Assembly: GCA_009694195.1 (NCBI GenBank)
Contig: SHVQ01000001.1
Location: 1-64,000, forward strand
Direction of reading: 5' to 3'
DNA length: 64,000 nt
Source of the DNA: Rhodospirillales bacterium
GTDB taxonomy: Bacteria; Pseudomonadota; Alphaproteobacteria; Rhodospirillales; SHVQ01
The notes below the pieces were generated by a model. That model saw only the letters and a list, made by a program, of their open reading frames with translations. It was not told the origin of the DNA and made no database searches. How positions within the stretch are numbered: position 1 is the stretch's first letter; each line of letters opens with the position of its first letter. The position numbers and the translations under genes were made by a program. This document shows, piece after piece, positions 19,465 through 27,565 of this stretch.

Positions 19465-20088
19465 ATGGACAACGCGGGCGGGAAACAGCCCCCGCACACG
19501 CGTCCCAACGGCCCCTCGCCTTGGGTTGCGCGTTTTGCCGGCCTTGCCCGCAAGGGGTCGCGGGTGCTCGATCTCGCCTGCGGAGGTGGCCGCAACGGCC
19601 GATTGTTCCTCGCCCGCGGCCATCCCTTGACGCTGGTCGACCGGGATGTCGGGCACGTTCAGGACCTCAAACGAGAAACAGGCGTCGAAATCATCGAAGC
19701 CGACCTTGAGTCCGGTTCGCCGGCATTCGAGGGCAACGGCTCTTTCGCCGGCCGCAGATTCGGCGCGATCGTCGTCGTGAACTATCTTCACCGGCCGCTC
19801 TTGGTCCCCATTGTCGAGGCGATCGAAGCGGGTGGTCTCCTGATCTACGAGACCTTCGCCCGCGGCAACGAAGCGTTCTCCCGGCCGAAGAATCCGGACT
19901 TCCTCCTGAGGAGCGGCGAGCTCCTGGAGCTCGTGCGCGGGCGGATGCAAGTCGTCGCTTACGAACACGGACTCATCGCGGACGATGGGTGCTCCGGCGT
20001 GAAGCAGCGCATCGCCGCGGTGAAGGACACCGGCGGCGCGGCGCGCCCGGACGGCGAGCCGCCGCCGCATCCATTGCACCCGGACTGA
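19465..20088 (+). CDS. Class I SAM-dependent methyltransferase (TehB-like)
   Basis: Predicted small-molecule methyltransferase of 207 residues. The SAM-binding motif DLACGGGRNGRLF (about residues 36-48) and the acidic residue in LVDRD mark the Rossmann fold; YLHRPLLVPI and YETFARGNE resemble the TehB/tellurite-resistance group. Substrate is unknown. The C-terminal tail is proline-rich and charged. It is divergent from DUF1178 and convergent with the nitrilase-family gene, with 13 bp between stops. Confidence 0.85.
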   Translation: MDNAGGKQPPHTRPNGPSPWVARFAGLARKGSRVLDLACGGGRNGRLFLARGHPLTLVDRDVGHVQDLKRETGVEIIEADLESGSPAFEGNGSFAGRRFGAIVVVNYLHRPLLVPIVEAIEAGGLLIYETFARGNEAFSRPKNPDFLLRSGELLELVRGRMQVVAYEHGLIADDGCSGVKQRIAAVKDTGGAARPDGEPPPHPLHPD

Positions 20089-20101
20089 CCGGGCAGGCGG
20101 A

Positions 20102-20917
20102 CTACGCAATCGGCCGGTCGTGGTTGAGCGCCGGAATGCTCCGGCGCACTTGGGCAGCGCGCGCGGGATCGATCCGGGCGGTGATGATGCCGACGTCCTC
20201 GCCCGCTTCCGCCAGGATTTCGCCCCACGGGTCGACGATAAGCGAGTGACCGAACGTCTTCCGGCCGTCCGCGTGCTCGCCGCATTGGGCGGGGGCGAAC
20301 ACGAAACTTCCGTTCTCGATCGCGCGCGCCCGCAAGAGCGTATGCCAGTGCGCTTTGCCGGTCGGCCGGGTAAACCCGGACGGCACGGTCAGAAAGATGG
20401 CGCCCGCTTTCGCAAGCCGGCGGTAGAGGTGCGGGAAGCGGACATCGTAACAAACGGTCATTCCGAGCTTGCCCCACGGCGTCTCGGCCACCACGGCCTT
20501 GCGGCCGGGTCGGATCGTTTGCGATTCCTGATGCTTTTCGGTGCCGAGATCGACGTCGAAGAGGTGGATCTTGTCATAGCTGGCGACGACCTTGCCGCGG
20601 GGGTCGACGAGGAACGAGCGGTTGGCGAGCCGGCGGCCTGTCGTGCGGACGGCGAGCGAGCCGATCAGCAGCCACACCTCGAGCTCGGCTGCGAGGGCAC
20701 GGAATGCGCGCAACGCCTTGTCCTTGTCTTCGGGCGCCGCCTTCTTCAAGCGCAGATCTCGGTTGGGCTCGATCATTCCAACCGTTTCCGGCAGCAGAAT
20801 GAAATCGGCCCCGCGCGCTCGCGCCTCTCGAATCAACGCGCCGACCGTCCGGATGTTCTCCTCGACGTCGCGCGCCGAGGACGTCTGTACGCAGGCGACG
20901 GTGAATGGCTTCGGCAT
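20102..20917 (-). CDS. Carbon-nitrogen hydrolase (nitrilase superfamily, Nit1-like)
   Basis: Amidase-type enzyme of 271 residues with the Glu-Lys-Cys triad: Glu in LLPETVG, Lys in YDKIHLFDVD, and Cys in TVCYDVRFP. The sequence resembles Nit1/deaminated-glutathione amidase, which repairs transamination by-products of glutathione. It lies 10 bp downstream of grxC on the same strand, so a glutathione link fits the context but is inferred. The active site looks complete. Confidence 0.92.
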   Translation of the reverse strand: MPKPFTVACVQTSSARDVEENIRTVGALIREARARGADFILLPETVGMIEPNRDLRLKKAAPEDKDKALRAFRALAAELEVWLLIGSLAVRTTGRRLANRSFLVDPRGKVVASYDKIHLFDVDLGTEKHQESQTIRPGRKAVVAETPWGKLGMTVCYDVRFPHLYRRLAKAGAIFLTVPSGFTRPTGKAHWHTLLRARAIENGSFVFAPAQCGEHADGRKTFGHSLIVDPWGEILAEAGEDVGIITARIDPARAAQVRRSIPALNHDRPIA

Positions 20918-20927
20918 GGTGGTTCCC

Positions 20928-21191
20928 TCAGGCGCCGTTCTTCAGCATGGCATCGAGGCGGCCGGCGGCGTCGAGGGCGTGGAGCTCGTCGCAACCGCCG
21001 ATGCCTTTGCCGTCGATGAAGATTTGCGGGACAGTGGCGCGGCCGCCGGCGCGCTTCATCATCTCTTCGCGCTTGCCCGGCGTCGAGATGACGTCGAATT
21101 CGGTGAACGCGACGCCCTTTTCATGAAGCAGCACCTTTGCACGATGGCAATAGCCGCAAAACGGCGAAGTGTAGATCTCAACGTTGGCCAA
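20928..21191 (-). CDS. grxC: Glutaredoxin 3
   Basis: Dithiol glutaredoxin of 87 residues that reduces disulfides with glutathione. The active site CGYC follows ANVEIYTSPF, TVPQIFIDGKGIGGCDEL provides the cis-Pro and glutathione site. The TTG at 21191 is taken as start because GAGG lies 6-7 nt upstream and the resulting N-terminus MANVEIYT matches the family; a GTG at 21224 would add 11 unconserved residues. It is followed by the nitrilase-family gene after 10 bp and preceded by comF. Confidence 0.93.
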   Translation of the reverse strand: MANVEIYTSPFCGYCHRAKVLLHEKGVAFTEFDVISTPGKREEMMKRAGGRATVPQIFIDGKGIGGCDELHALDAAGRLDAMLKNGA

Positions 21192-21239
21192 AGTTTCCTC
21201 GTTCTTCAGAACCGCCTTACGCACGCCTAATATAGTCGG

Positions 21240-22048
21240 TCACGATTGGGGCCGCACGACCCGCGCGAGGGTGAGCACGTCGACGGCCGCGGCCCCGGCC
21301 CGAAGCAAGGTGTCTGTGCAGGCCGAGGCCGTGGCGCCGGTCGTGAGCACATCATCGACCAGAAGAATGCGGCGGCCTTGCACGCGCGCCACCTGCGAGG
21401 CGCGCACGGCGAAGGCGCGGGCGACGTTCCGCCGGCGTTCGACCGGCCCTTTCTTGCCCTGCGACGGCGTGCGGCGGCGACGGACGAGAAGATCGGGCGC
21501 CACCGGCAGGTTCGTGAGCCGACCGACGGCCTTGGCAAGCAGGGCCGCTTGGTTGAAGCGCCGGGCAAACAAACGGGTCCAATGAAGCGGCACCGGCACG
21601 ACGGTATCGACGTTCGGGAAGAGCTCGGCGCCGGCATGCAGGAGCCATCGGGCAAAGGCGACGGCCGATTCGGTCCGGTCCCCGTGCTTGAAGCCGAGAA
21701 TCATTCTCCGGGTCGGCTCCTCATAGACGAGGGCAGCGCGGGCATGCCGAAACACGGGGCGTTCGCGCACGCACGCGGCGCAATGAGCCTCGGGGCCGGG
21801 GTCGAACGCGAAGGGGTGCCGCACGCCTTGCAATAGGGAGGCGCGATGAACCGCGCGGCATTCCAGCAAGGCGCGCACAATGCGCCCTCCGCGTCGATCA
21901 CCTTGCCGCAGGCAAGACACTGGGGCGGCAACACGGCGTCGAGGGCGAGACGCGCGAAACGGAGGAAAAAGGGGGCGCCGCCCGCCAAGGTCGCGGCCGG
22001 TGATGGGCTGCTTTTGTCCGGCGCCGCCTGTACCATATTCACTACCAT
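21240..22048 (-). pseudogene. comF: comF-type phosphoribosyltransferase gene with one-base frameshift
   Basis: ComF-family protein linked to DNA uptake/processing. The N-terminal zinc-binding part (CLAC, CAPC, CKAC pairs) reads in one frame to about 21815; the rest, including a further CAAC pair, the linker VYEEPTRRMILGFKHGD and the PRPP-binding loop ILLVDDVLTTGAT, reads in another. One missing C in the CCCC run at 21813-21816 joins them: an added base would give CGTPFAFDPGPEAHCAAC. Both halves are otherwise well preserved, so this is either a recent mutation or a homopolymer sequencing error. The start is at 22048 or at the second ATG (22036). Confidence 0.85.
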
Positions 22049-22973
22049 GTCCGATCCCGCCCGCGTCTTCAATCGACGAAACGTCCGCCGCCACCGCGAC
22101 CGGGCGGCGGCGGCGATCGATCGGCACGATTTCCTTTTTCGGGAAGTCGGAAGCCGGCTCACCGACCGATTGGACGACGTGCGCCGCCGGTTTCCGGTGG
22201 CGCTGGACCTGGGCGGTCACGACGGGGTGCTCCTGCGCCTCCTCGACGGTCGCGGCGGGGTCGAGCGGCTCATCCTCGCCGATTCTTCACCCCGCATGAT
22301 CCGGCGGGCCGCCGACCTGGATTCCGGACAATCGTTCCCGGTCGCCGCCGACGAGGAGGCGCTTCCGTTCGGACCCGCGTCCTTCGACCTGGTCTTGAGC
22401 AACCTCAGCCTGCACTGGGTCAACGACCTGCCGGGCGCCCTCGTCCAGATCCGGATGGCCTTGAAGCCGGATGGTCTTTTCCTCGCGGCCATGCTCGGGG
22501 GCGAGACGCTGAAGGAGCTCCGCGAGGCGCTCGTCGAGGCCGAGATCGCCGAGCAAGGGGGCTTGAGCCCACGCGTCTCGCCCTTCGCGGATGTCCGCGA
22601 TGCCGGCGGGCTTTTGCAGCGGGCGGGATTCGCGCTTCCGGTCGTCGATGCCGAAACCATCACCGTGTCTTACGGCGATCCCTGGAAGCTCTTGACCGAC
22701 CTCCGCGGGATGGGCGAAACCAATGCCCTCAACGAGATGCGGAAGAGCTTCACCCCCAAGCGGACATTGGCCACGGCCATGGAGCTTTATCGAACGCGAT
22801 TTGGCGGCGCCGACGGCCGCGTTCCCGCGTCGTTTCAGGTGATCTACCTGACCGCGTGGGCGCCCGCGCCCTCCCAGCAAAAGCCGCTCAGGCCCGGGAG
22901 CGCCGGCCATCGCCTGGCGGACGCGCTCGGCAGCGTGGAGATCCCGGCGGGCGACAAGGCCAAGCCGTGGTAA
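22047..22973 (+). CDS. NDUFAF5/BioC-like class I methyltransferase
   Basis: Methyltransferase-fold protein of 308 residues resembling NDUFAF5 (C20orf7), which hydroxylates an arginine of a complex I subunit during assembly in mitochondria. It begins VFNRRNVRRHRDRAAA, has the nucleotide-binding ALDLGGHDGVLL and the characteristic SNLSLHWVNDLPGAL. The SAM motif is the divergent GGHDG type usual in this subfamily. The ATG at 22047 shares the CATG with the comF start on the other strand. It is followed by sfsA after 16 bp. Confidence 0.88.
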   Translation: MSDPARVFNRRNVRRHRDRAAAAIDRHDFLFREVGSRLTDRLDDVRRRFPVALDLGGHDGVLLRLLDGRGGVERLILADSSPRMIRRAADLDSGQSFPVAADEEALPFGPASFDLVLSNLSLHWVNDLPGALVQIRMALKPDGLFLAAMLGGETLKELREALVEAEIAEQGGLSPRVSPFADVRDAGGLLQRAGFALPVVDAETITVSYGDPWKLLTDLRGMGETNALNEMRKSFTPKRTLATAMELYRTRFGGADGRVPASFQVIYLTAWAPAPSQQKPLRPGSAGHRLADALGSVEIPAGDKAKPW

Positions 22974-22989
22974 CCGCCGGATAACCCTC

Positions 22990-23700
22990 GTGCGATTTCC
23001 GCAACCCCTCCTGCAAGGCACCCTGATCGGCCGCTACAAGCGGTTCTTCGCCGACGTGATGCTGCCCGGCGACACGCCGGTGACGGCGCACTGTCCCAAC
23101 TCCGGCTCCATGTTGAGCGTGCAAGCGCCGGGCTCGGACGTGTGGATTTCCCCGGCCTCCAATCCCGACCGCAAACTCAAGTATACCTGGGAGATGATCC
23201 GCGTCGGCGACTGCCTGGTCGGGATCAACACGAGCCATCCCAACGGCCTGGTCGCCGAAGCCATCCGGGACGGCTCGATGCCGGAATTGGCGAGCTATGC
23301 GACTCTCCGGCGCGAGGTGAAATACGGGCGGAACTCGCGCATCGATCTGTTGCTGGAACGGGCCGACGGCCCCAAATGTTATGTCGAGGTAAAGAACGTC
23401 ACGATGAAACGGGACCTCTCGCCCGAGGCAGCGGTCGAGTTCCCCGACGCGGTCACCGCGCGGGGATCGAAGCACTTGGCCGAGCTCTCGGACATGGTCG
23501 CCCAGGGTCACCGGGCGGTCATGGTATTTCTCGTTCAGCGGGGTGACGGCGAGCGCTTCTCGGTCGCCGCCGATATCGATCCGGTCTACGCGGACGGGCT
23601 CAAACGAGCCCTTGCGGCCGGCGTCGAGGTCCTATGCTATGGTTGCCGGGTCACGCCGGAGGAGATCGTTGTCGCAAGACCGCTGCCGATGGACTTGTGA
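22990..23700 (+). CDS. sfsA: SfsA family DNA/RNA nuclease-like protein
   Basis: Member of the SfsA family (sugar fermentation stimulation protein), 236 residues, with an OB-fold N-terminus and a nuclease-like C-terminus. Visible family motifs are GRYKRFFADV, CPNSGSM, KLKYTWEM and YVEVKNVTM, the last carrying nuclease-type acidic and lysine residues. The GTG start at 22990 fits the family N-terminus RFPQPLLQGTLIGRYKRF. It lies between the methyltransferase (16 bp) and map (9 bp) in one likely operon. Confidence 0.95.
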   Translation: MRFPQPLLQGTLIGRYKRFFADVMLPGDTPVTAHCPNSGSMLSVQAPGSDVWISPASNPDRKLKYTWEMIRVGDCLVGINTSHPNGLVAEAIRDGSMPELASYATLRREVKYGRNSRIDLLLERADGPKCYVEVKNVTMKRDLSPEAAVEFPDAVTARGSKHLAELSDMVAQGHRAVMVFLVQRGDGERFSVAADIDPVYADGLKRALAAGVEVLCYGCRVTPEEIVVARPLPMDL

Positions 23701-23709
23701 GGCCCTTCA

Positions 23710-24564
23710 ATGCGCCGCGATGTCGAGACAGCAACAGAGCCCCAACGCGCCATGAACGACAGTTTCACCGCGCCCGACGGCCGCTCGATCAAGCTCCATG
23801 GCGCGGACGGATTCGAAGGGATGCGGCGGGCCGGGCGTCTTGCCGCCGAGACCCTCGACTTCATCACGCCCTATGTGAAGCCGGCGATTTCGACGGACGA
23901 GCTCGATGGGCTCTGCCACGAGTTCATCGTCCGTCAGAATGCGGTCCCGGCCCCGCTGAACTACCGGGGCTTCCCGAAGTCCATCTGCACGTCGATCAAC
24001 CACGTGGTCTGCCACGGCATCCCGGGCGAGCGGCGGCTCGCCGAAGGCGACATCGTCAACATCGACGTGACGGTGATCGTCGACGGCTGGCACGGCGACA
24101 CGAGCCGCATGTATTACGCGGGCAAAGTCGGCGTGAAGGCGCAAAAGCTCTGCGAGGTGACGTTCGAAGCCATGTGGCGGGGCATCCGCGCCGTGCATCC
24201 GGGCGCCACCACCGGCGACATCGGCCACGCGATCCAAGAGTATGCAGAATCCCAGCGCTATTCGGTGGTTCGGGACTTCTGCGGCCACGGCCTCGGCCGC
24301 ATCTTTCACGATGCGCCGAATATCATGCACTTCGGCCGGCCAGGCGAGGGGGTAGTTTTGAAGCCGGGCATGTTCTTCACCATCGAGCCGATGATCAACG
24401 CCGGCCGCTACGACGTGAAAATCCTCGGCGACGGATGGACGGCCGTCACCAAGGACCGCTCGCTCTCCGCCCAGTTCGAGCACTCCGTCGCGGTGACGGA
24501 GACCGGCTACGAAGTCTTCACCCTCTCGCCGAAGGGCCTTCACCAGCCGCCCTTCGCCGCGTGA
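23710..24564 (+). CDS. map: Type I methionine aminopeptidase
   Basis: Removes the initiator methionine from new proteins. The five metal ligands D119, D130, H193, E226 and E257 have exactly the spacing of the E. coli enzyme (11, 63, 33 and 31). The 284 residues include an N-terminal extension of about 15 residues; the ATG at 23710 has GAGG 8 nt upstream, while the inner ATG at 23752 has no ribosome-binding site, so the longer form is preferred. It is probably co-transcribed with sfsA and radC. Confidence 0.97.
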   Translation: MRRDVETATEPQRAMNDSFTAPDGRSIKLHGADGFEGMRRAGRLAAETLDFITPYVKPAISTDELDGLCHEFIVRQNAVPAPLNYRGFPKSICTSINHVVCHGIPGERRLAEGDIVNIDVTVIVDGWHGDTSRMYYAGKVGVKAQKLCEVTFEAMWRGIRAVHPGATTGDIGHAIQEYAESQRYSVVRDFCGHGLGRIFHDAPNIMHFGRPGEGVVLKPGMFFTIEPMINAGRYDVKILGDGWTAVTKDRSLSAQFEHSVAVTETGYEVFTLSPKGLHQPPFAA

Positions 24565-24580
24565 GCCGGCGGGCTCTCCC

Positions 24581-25264
24581 GTGGCCGAGAAGCCGGATCA
24601 TCTGGGCCATCGGGCCCGCCTCCGCGAGCGGCTCCTGAAAGGCGGCGCCGACGCCCTTCCCGATTACGAGCTCCTCGAGCTCGTGCTCTTTGCGGCCCAG
24701 CCCAGGCGCGACATGAAGCCGCTCGCCAAGGCCCTCTTGAAGCGATTCAACCACTCCTTCGCGGAAGTGATCAGCGCCGAGCCCGCAGCGCTCCGCGAAA
24801 TCGAAGGCGTCGGCGATGCCGTGCTGGCCGCGCTGAAGACGGTGCAGGCCGCGGCCCTGCGGCTCGCCAAGGACGAGATCATGCAGCGGCCGGTGATCGC
24901 CAACTGGCAAAAGCTGATCGACTACTGCCGCTCCAGCATGGCCCGCGAGGCGACGGAGCGGTTTCGCGTGCTCTTCCTCAACCGCCGCAATGCCCTCATC
25001 GCCGACGAAGTGCAGCAGAAGGGCACGGTCGACCACACGCCGGTCTACCCGCGCGAGGTTGTGAAACGCGCGCTCGAGCTCGGCGCCACGGCCCTGATCA
25101 TGGTCCACAACCATCCCTCCGGCGACCACGAGCCCTCGAAAGCCGACATCGAGATGACGCGGGAGGTGCGCGACGCGGGCGCCAGGCTCGGCATCGTGCT
25201 GCACGATCACCTCATCTTCTCGAAGCACGGGCATTCCTCGTTCAAGACGCTCGGGTTGTTGTAG
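24581..25264 (+). CDS. radC: RadC-family JAB/MPN protein
   Basis: UPF0758 protein of 227 residues, named for an old radiation-sensitive allele; its real role is unresolved. The N-terminal helix-hairpin-helix region has REIEGVGDAVLAAL and the C-terminal JAB domain has the metal motif HNHPSGD (176-182) with the downstream Asp. The start is GTG, 16 bp after map. The active-site residues are intact. Confidence 0.95.
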   Translation: MAEKPDHLGHRARLRERLLKGGADALPDYELLELVLFAAQPRRDMKPLAKALLKRFNHSFAEVISAEPAALREIEGVGDAVLAALKTVQAAALRLAKDEIMQRPVIANWQKLIDYCRSSMAREATERFRVLFLNRRNALIADEVQQKGTVDHTPVYPREVVKRALELGATALIMVHNHPSGDHEPSKADIEMTREVRDAGARLGIVLHDHLIFSKHGHSSFKTLGLL

Positions 25265-25340
25265 TCGCCCGGCGGCTGTCGGGCCGCGCGCTTCGAGACG
25301 GCTGCAAGCCCGATTTCCAGGGTGAAACAACTTATTGATT

Positions 25341-25973
25341 TTAATGACATATTCCTGGGCGGCGTAGCGCCTCGCGGGATGTGGCCGTGGCCAAGAATTT
25401 CTCACAACTCTGTTCAAAGGCATTTTGACGGGATTTTTGTTTGTGATAGGTGCTGGGCAACCCTGCATAGGAGGTCTCGATGAGCCCTTTCCGCCAGGAG
25501 CCGGCAACATGCTCGACCGTGGCGTCGTATTCGGCCCACTCGGTGAAGCGACAAGGGGTGGGGGGTGACCAGCAAGCGCGTTTCTCGGTTCTTATTTCGA
25601 CCATGCCCGGCTGCATCCAACGGACGTCTTTCAAGTGTTCGGGAATGTTCTCGGGAGTAAGCGTGACCTCGTCGAGGATCAGGTACTCCGCGAGTTCGAT
25701 GATCTGCCACGGCTCGCCGAAATAGAACCCCTCCGGAACGTCCACACGGTCGCATAGGACTCGATCCTTGCGAACCACACAGGCGAGATAAGTTTCCAGA
25801 GCACAGAGCGGCGTCCGCGGATCGCCGATGCAGTCGCTCGTCGCATCTGTCTGCGTGATGCGGCGGACCTCTCGCTCCTGCGCGTGCGCGGAAAGCGTCG
25901 CGACCGCCAGCAACACGCTTAACGCCGCGGCCGCGATCGTCCCCATCTTCAATGCCACAGCAGACTCTCTCAT
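25341..25973 (-). CDS. Exported cysteine-rich hypothetical protein
   Basis: Unrecognised protein of 210 residues. A clear signal peptide (positive start, hydrophobic 10-28, cleavage near AHA-Q at 31) indicates export. The mature part has eight cysteines, an even number that suggests four disulfides. There are no transmembrane segments and no known catalytic motif. It lies alone between radC (convergent, 76 bp) and the MFS pair (divergent, 362 bp). Codon use is less GC-biased than neighbours and the flanks are AT-richer, which may reflect transfer, but this is only an impression. Confidence 0.75.
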   Translation of the reverse strand: MRESAVALKMGTIAAAALSVLLAVATLSAHAQEREVRRITQTDATSDCIGDPRTPLCALETYLACVVRKDRVLCDRVDVPEGFYFGEPWQIIELAEYLILDEVTLTPENIPEHLKDVRWMQPGMVEIRTEKRACWSPPTPCRFTEWAEYDATVEHVAGSWRKGLIETSYAGLPSTYHKQKSRQNAFEQSCEKFLATATSREALRRPGICH

Positions 25974-26335
25974 AGGTAGCAGATCGAATTATAACGCTAC
26001 TTTTACTTCTGGGCAACAGCGGGGACGGACATCGCCGTCCAGACATAGGGCCGACCCGTCGGCTCGACCGGGCACGGCTGGGTGGTACGCGAAACGTATG
26101 ATTTCCACAAACCGTGTCACCGCGTACGTTTTGTACAACGTTAACCTTCTCGCCGCACCCATCGCGGCAGCCAATTCGCCCTACCATCTGCGACGGGTCC
26201 CGCGAATTTGATGTTGCCGCTCCGCCCCTGCCCCGCTAGCGTCCGGCGCCATGCCTGCATCCCCCCGCTGTGTCTCTCCATCGCATCGTTAACGTGGTGC
26301 TCGCCCCAAGGCGACCCTCTCGGGCGTGAGGCTTC
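25974..26335. other. Intergenic region between exported orphan and MFS pair
   Basis: Divergent intergenic region without a recognisable gene. It contains a dyad ACGTT-TTGTAC-AACGT at 26126-26141 that could be an operator for the MFS-Rieske unit. No confident promoter hexamers were found. Confidence 0.4.
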
Positions 26336-27565
26336 ATGATCCTCCTTCGTGTCTTCGTGCCGTTCGCCATCGCGTACTACTTTTCCTATTTCTTCCGGAT
26401 GGTGAACGCGGTCATCGCGCCCGACGTCGCGCGCGACCTCGGCATCACGGCCTCCGATCTCGGGCTTCTCACCAGCGCCTACTTCGTCACCTTCAGCACG
26501 GTCCAGGTGCCGCTCGGCATCCTTCTCGACCGGTTCTGCGCGCGCCGCACGGAATCGGCGCTCTTGCTGTTCGCCGCCGCGGGCAGCCTCGTGTTCGCGC
26601 TGGCGGAAACGCTCGGCGGCCTGATCGTCGGCCGCGCGCTGATCGGGCTCGGCGTCTCGGCTTGCCTGATGGGCGCCCTCAAGGCCTTCAACACGTGGTT
26701 CTCGAAGGAGCGGCTGCCCCTTGTCACCGGCTGCCAGATGGCGATGGGCGGCATCGGCGGCTTGACCGCGACCAAGCCCGTGAGCCTGTTGCTGGAGGGC
26801 ATGGGCTGGCGCGGGCTCTTCGTCGGCCTCGCGGTCATCACGGCGCTCGTCGCCCTTCTCATCTTCGTCGCGGTCCCCGAACGCCCGAGCCGGCACACCA
26901 CGCGCGCGTCGCTGAAGGAACAATTCACCGGCGTCGTCCGCGTCTTCACCAGCCCGGTCATCTGGCGGATCGCGCCGGTGCTGATGACGATCCAGTCGTC
27001 TTTTGTCGCGACGGCGACGCTTTGGGCCGGCCCGTGGCTCCGCGACGTCGGCGGCCTTGGACCGGCCGGTGTCGGCGATTATCTTCTCGTGTTCTCGGTC
27101 GCCATGGTCGTCGGCTTCTTCGGCTTGGCCGCCGCCGCCGAGCGCATGAACCGGGTGGGAATCGGCACCATCGCGTTCACGATTTTCTGCTGCATCGTTT
27201 TCATGGCGGCCGAGGTCGGCCTTGCCCTGGAATGGACCGGCGCCATGCTGCCGATCTGGATCGTGTTCGGCATCTTCGGGACAACGTGCATCCTGCCTTA
27301 CTCCGTCATTCCGCAATCGTTCCCGCCGGACATGAGCGGCCGCGTGATTACGGCCCTCAACGTCTTGATCTTCGCGACCGCCTTCGCCGTGCAGTGGGGC
27401 ATAGGGATCATCATCGACCTCTGGCCGCCGACGGCGGCCGGAAACTACGCGCCCGATGGCTACCGGACGGCGTTCGCAATCCTGCTCGCGATGCAAGCCG
27501 CCGCCCTGGCGTGGTTCTTCCTCCGGACCCCCAGGCCCGCAACGCCGTTTCGGGGGCGACCGTGA
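26336..27565 (+). CDS. MFS transporter, first of a tandem pair
   Basis: Major facilitator superfamily inner-membrane transporter of 409 residues with about 12 hydrophobic segments. The loop 2-3 signature appears as GILLDRFCARRTESALL (about residues 62-78). The substrate is not identifiable, but the downstream Rieske oxygenase and hydroxyacid dehydrogenase suggest uptake of an organic acid or aromatic compound. Its stop overlaps the ATG of the next MFS gene (TGATG). The two proteins are clearly paralogous along their whole length. Confidence 0.93.
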   Translation: MILLRVFVPFAIAYYFSYFFRMVNAVIAPDVARDLGITASDLGLLTSAYFVTFSTVQVPLGILLDRFCARRTESALLLFAAAGSLVFALAETLGGLIVGRALIGLGVSACLMGALKAFNTWFSKERLPLVTGCQMAMGGIGGLTATKPVSLLLEGMGWRGLFVGLAVITALVALLIFVAVPERPSRHTTRASLKEQFTGVVRVFTSPVIWRIAPVLMTIQSSFVATATLWAGPWLRDVGGLGPAGVGDYLLVFSVAMVVGFFGLAAAAERMNRVGIGTIAFTIFCCIVFMAAEVGLALEWTGAMLPIWIVFGIFGTTCILPYSVIPQSFPPDMSGRVITALNVLIFATAFAVQWGIGIIIDLWPPTAAGNYAPDGYRTAFAILLAMQAAALAWFFLRTPRPATPFRGRP

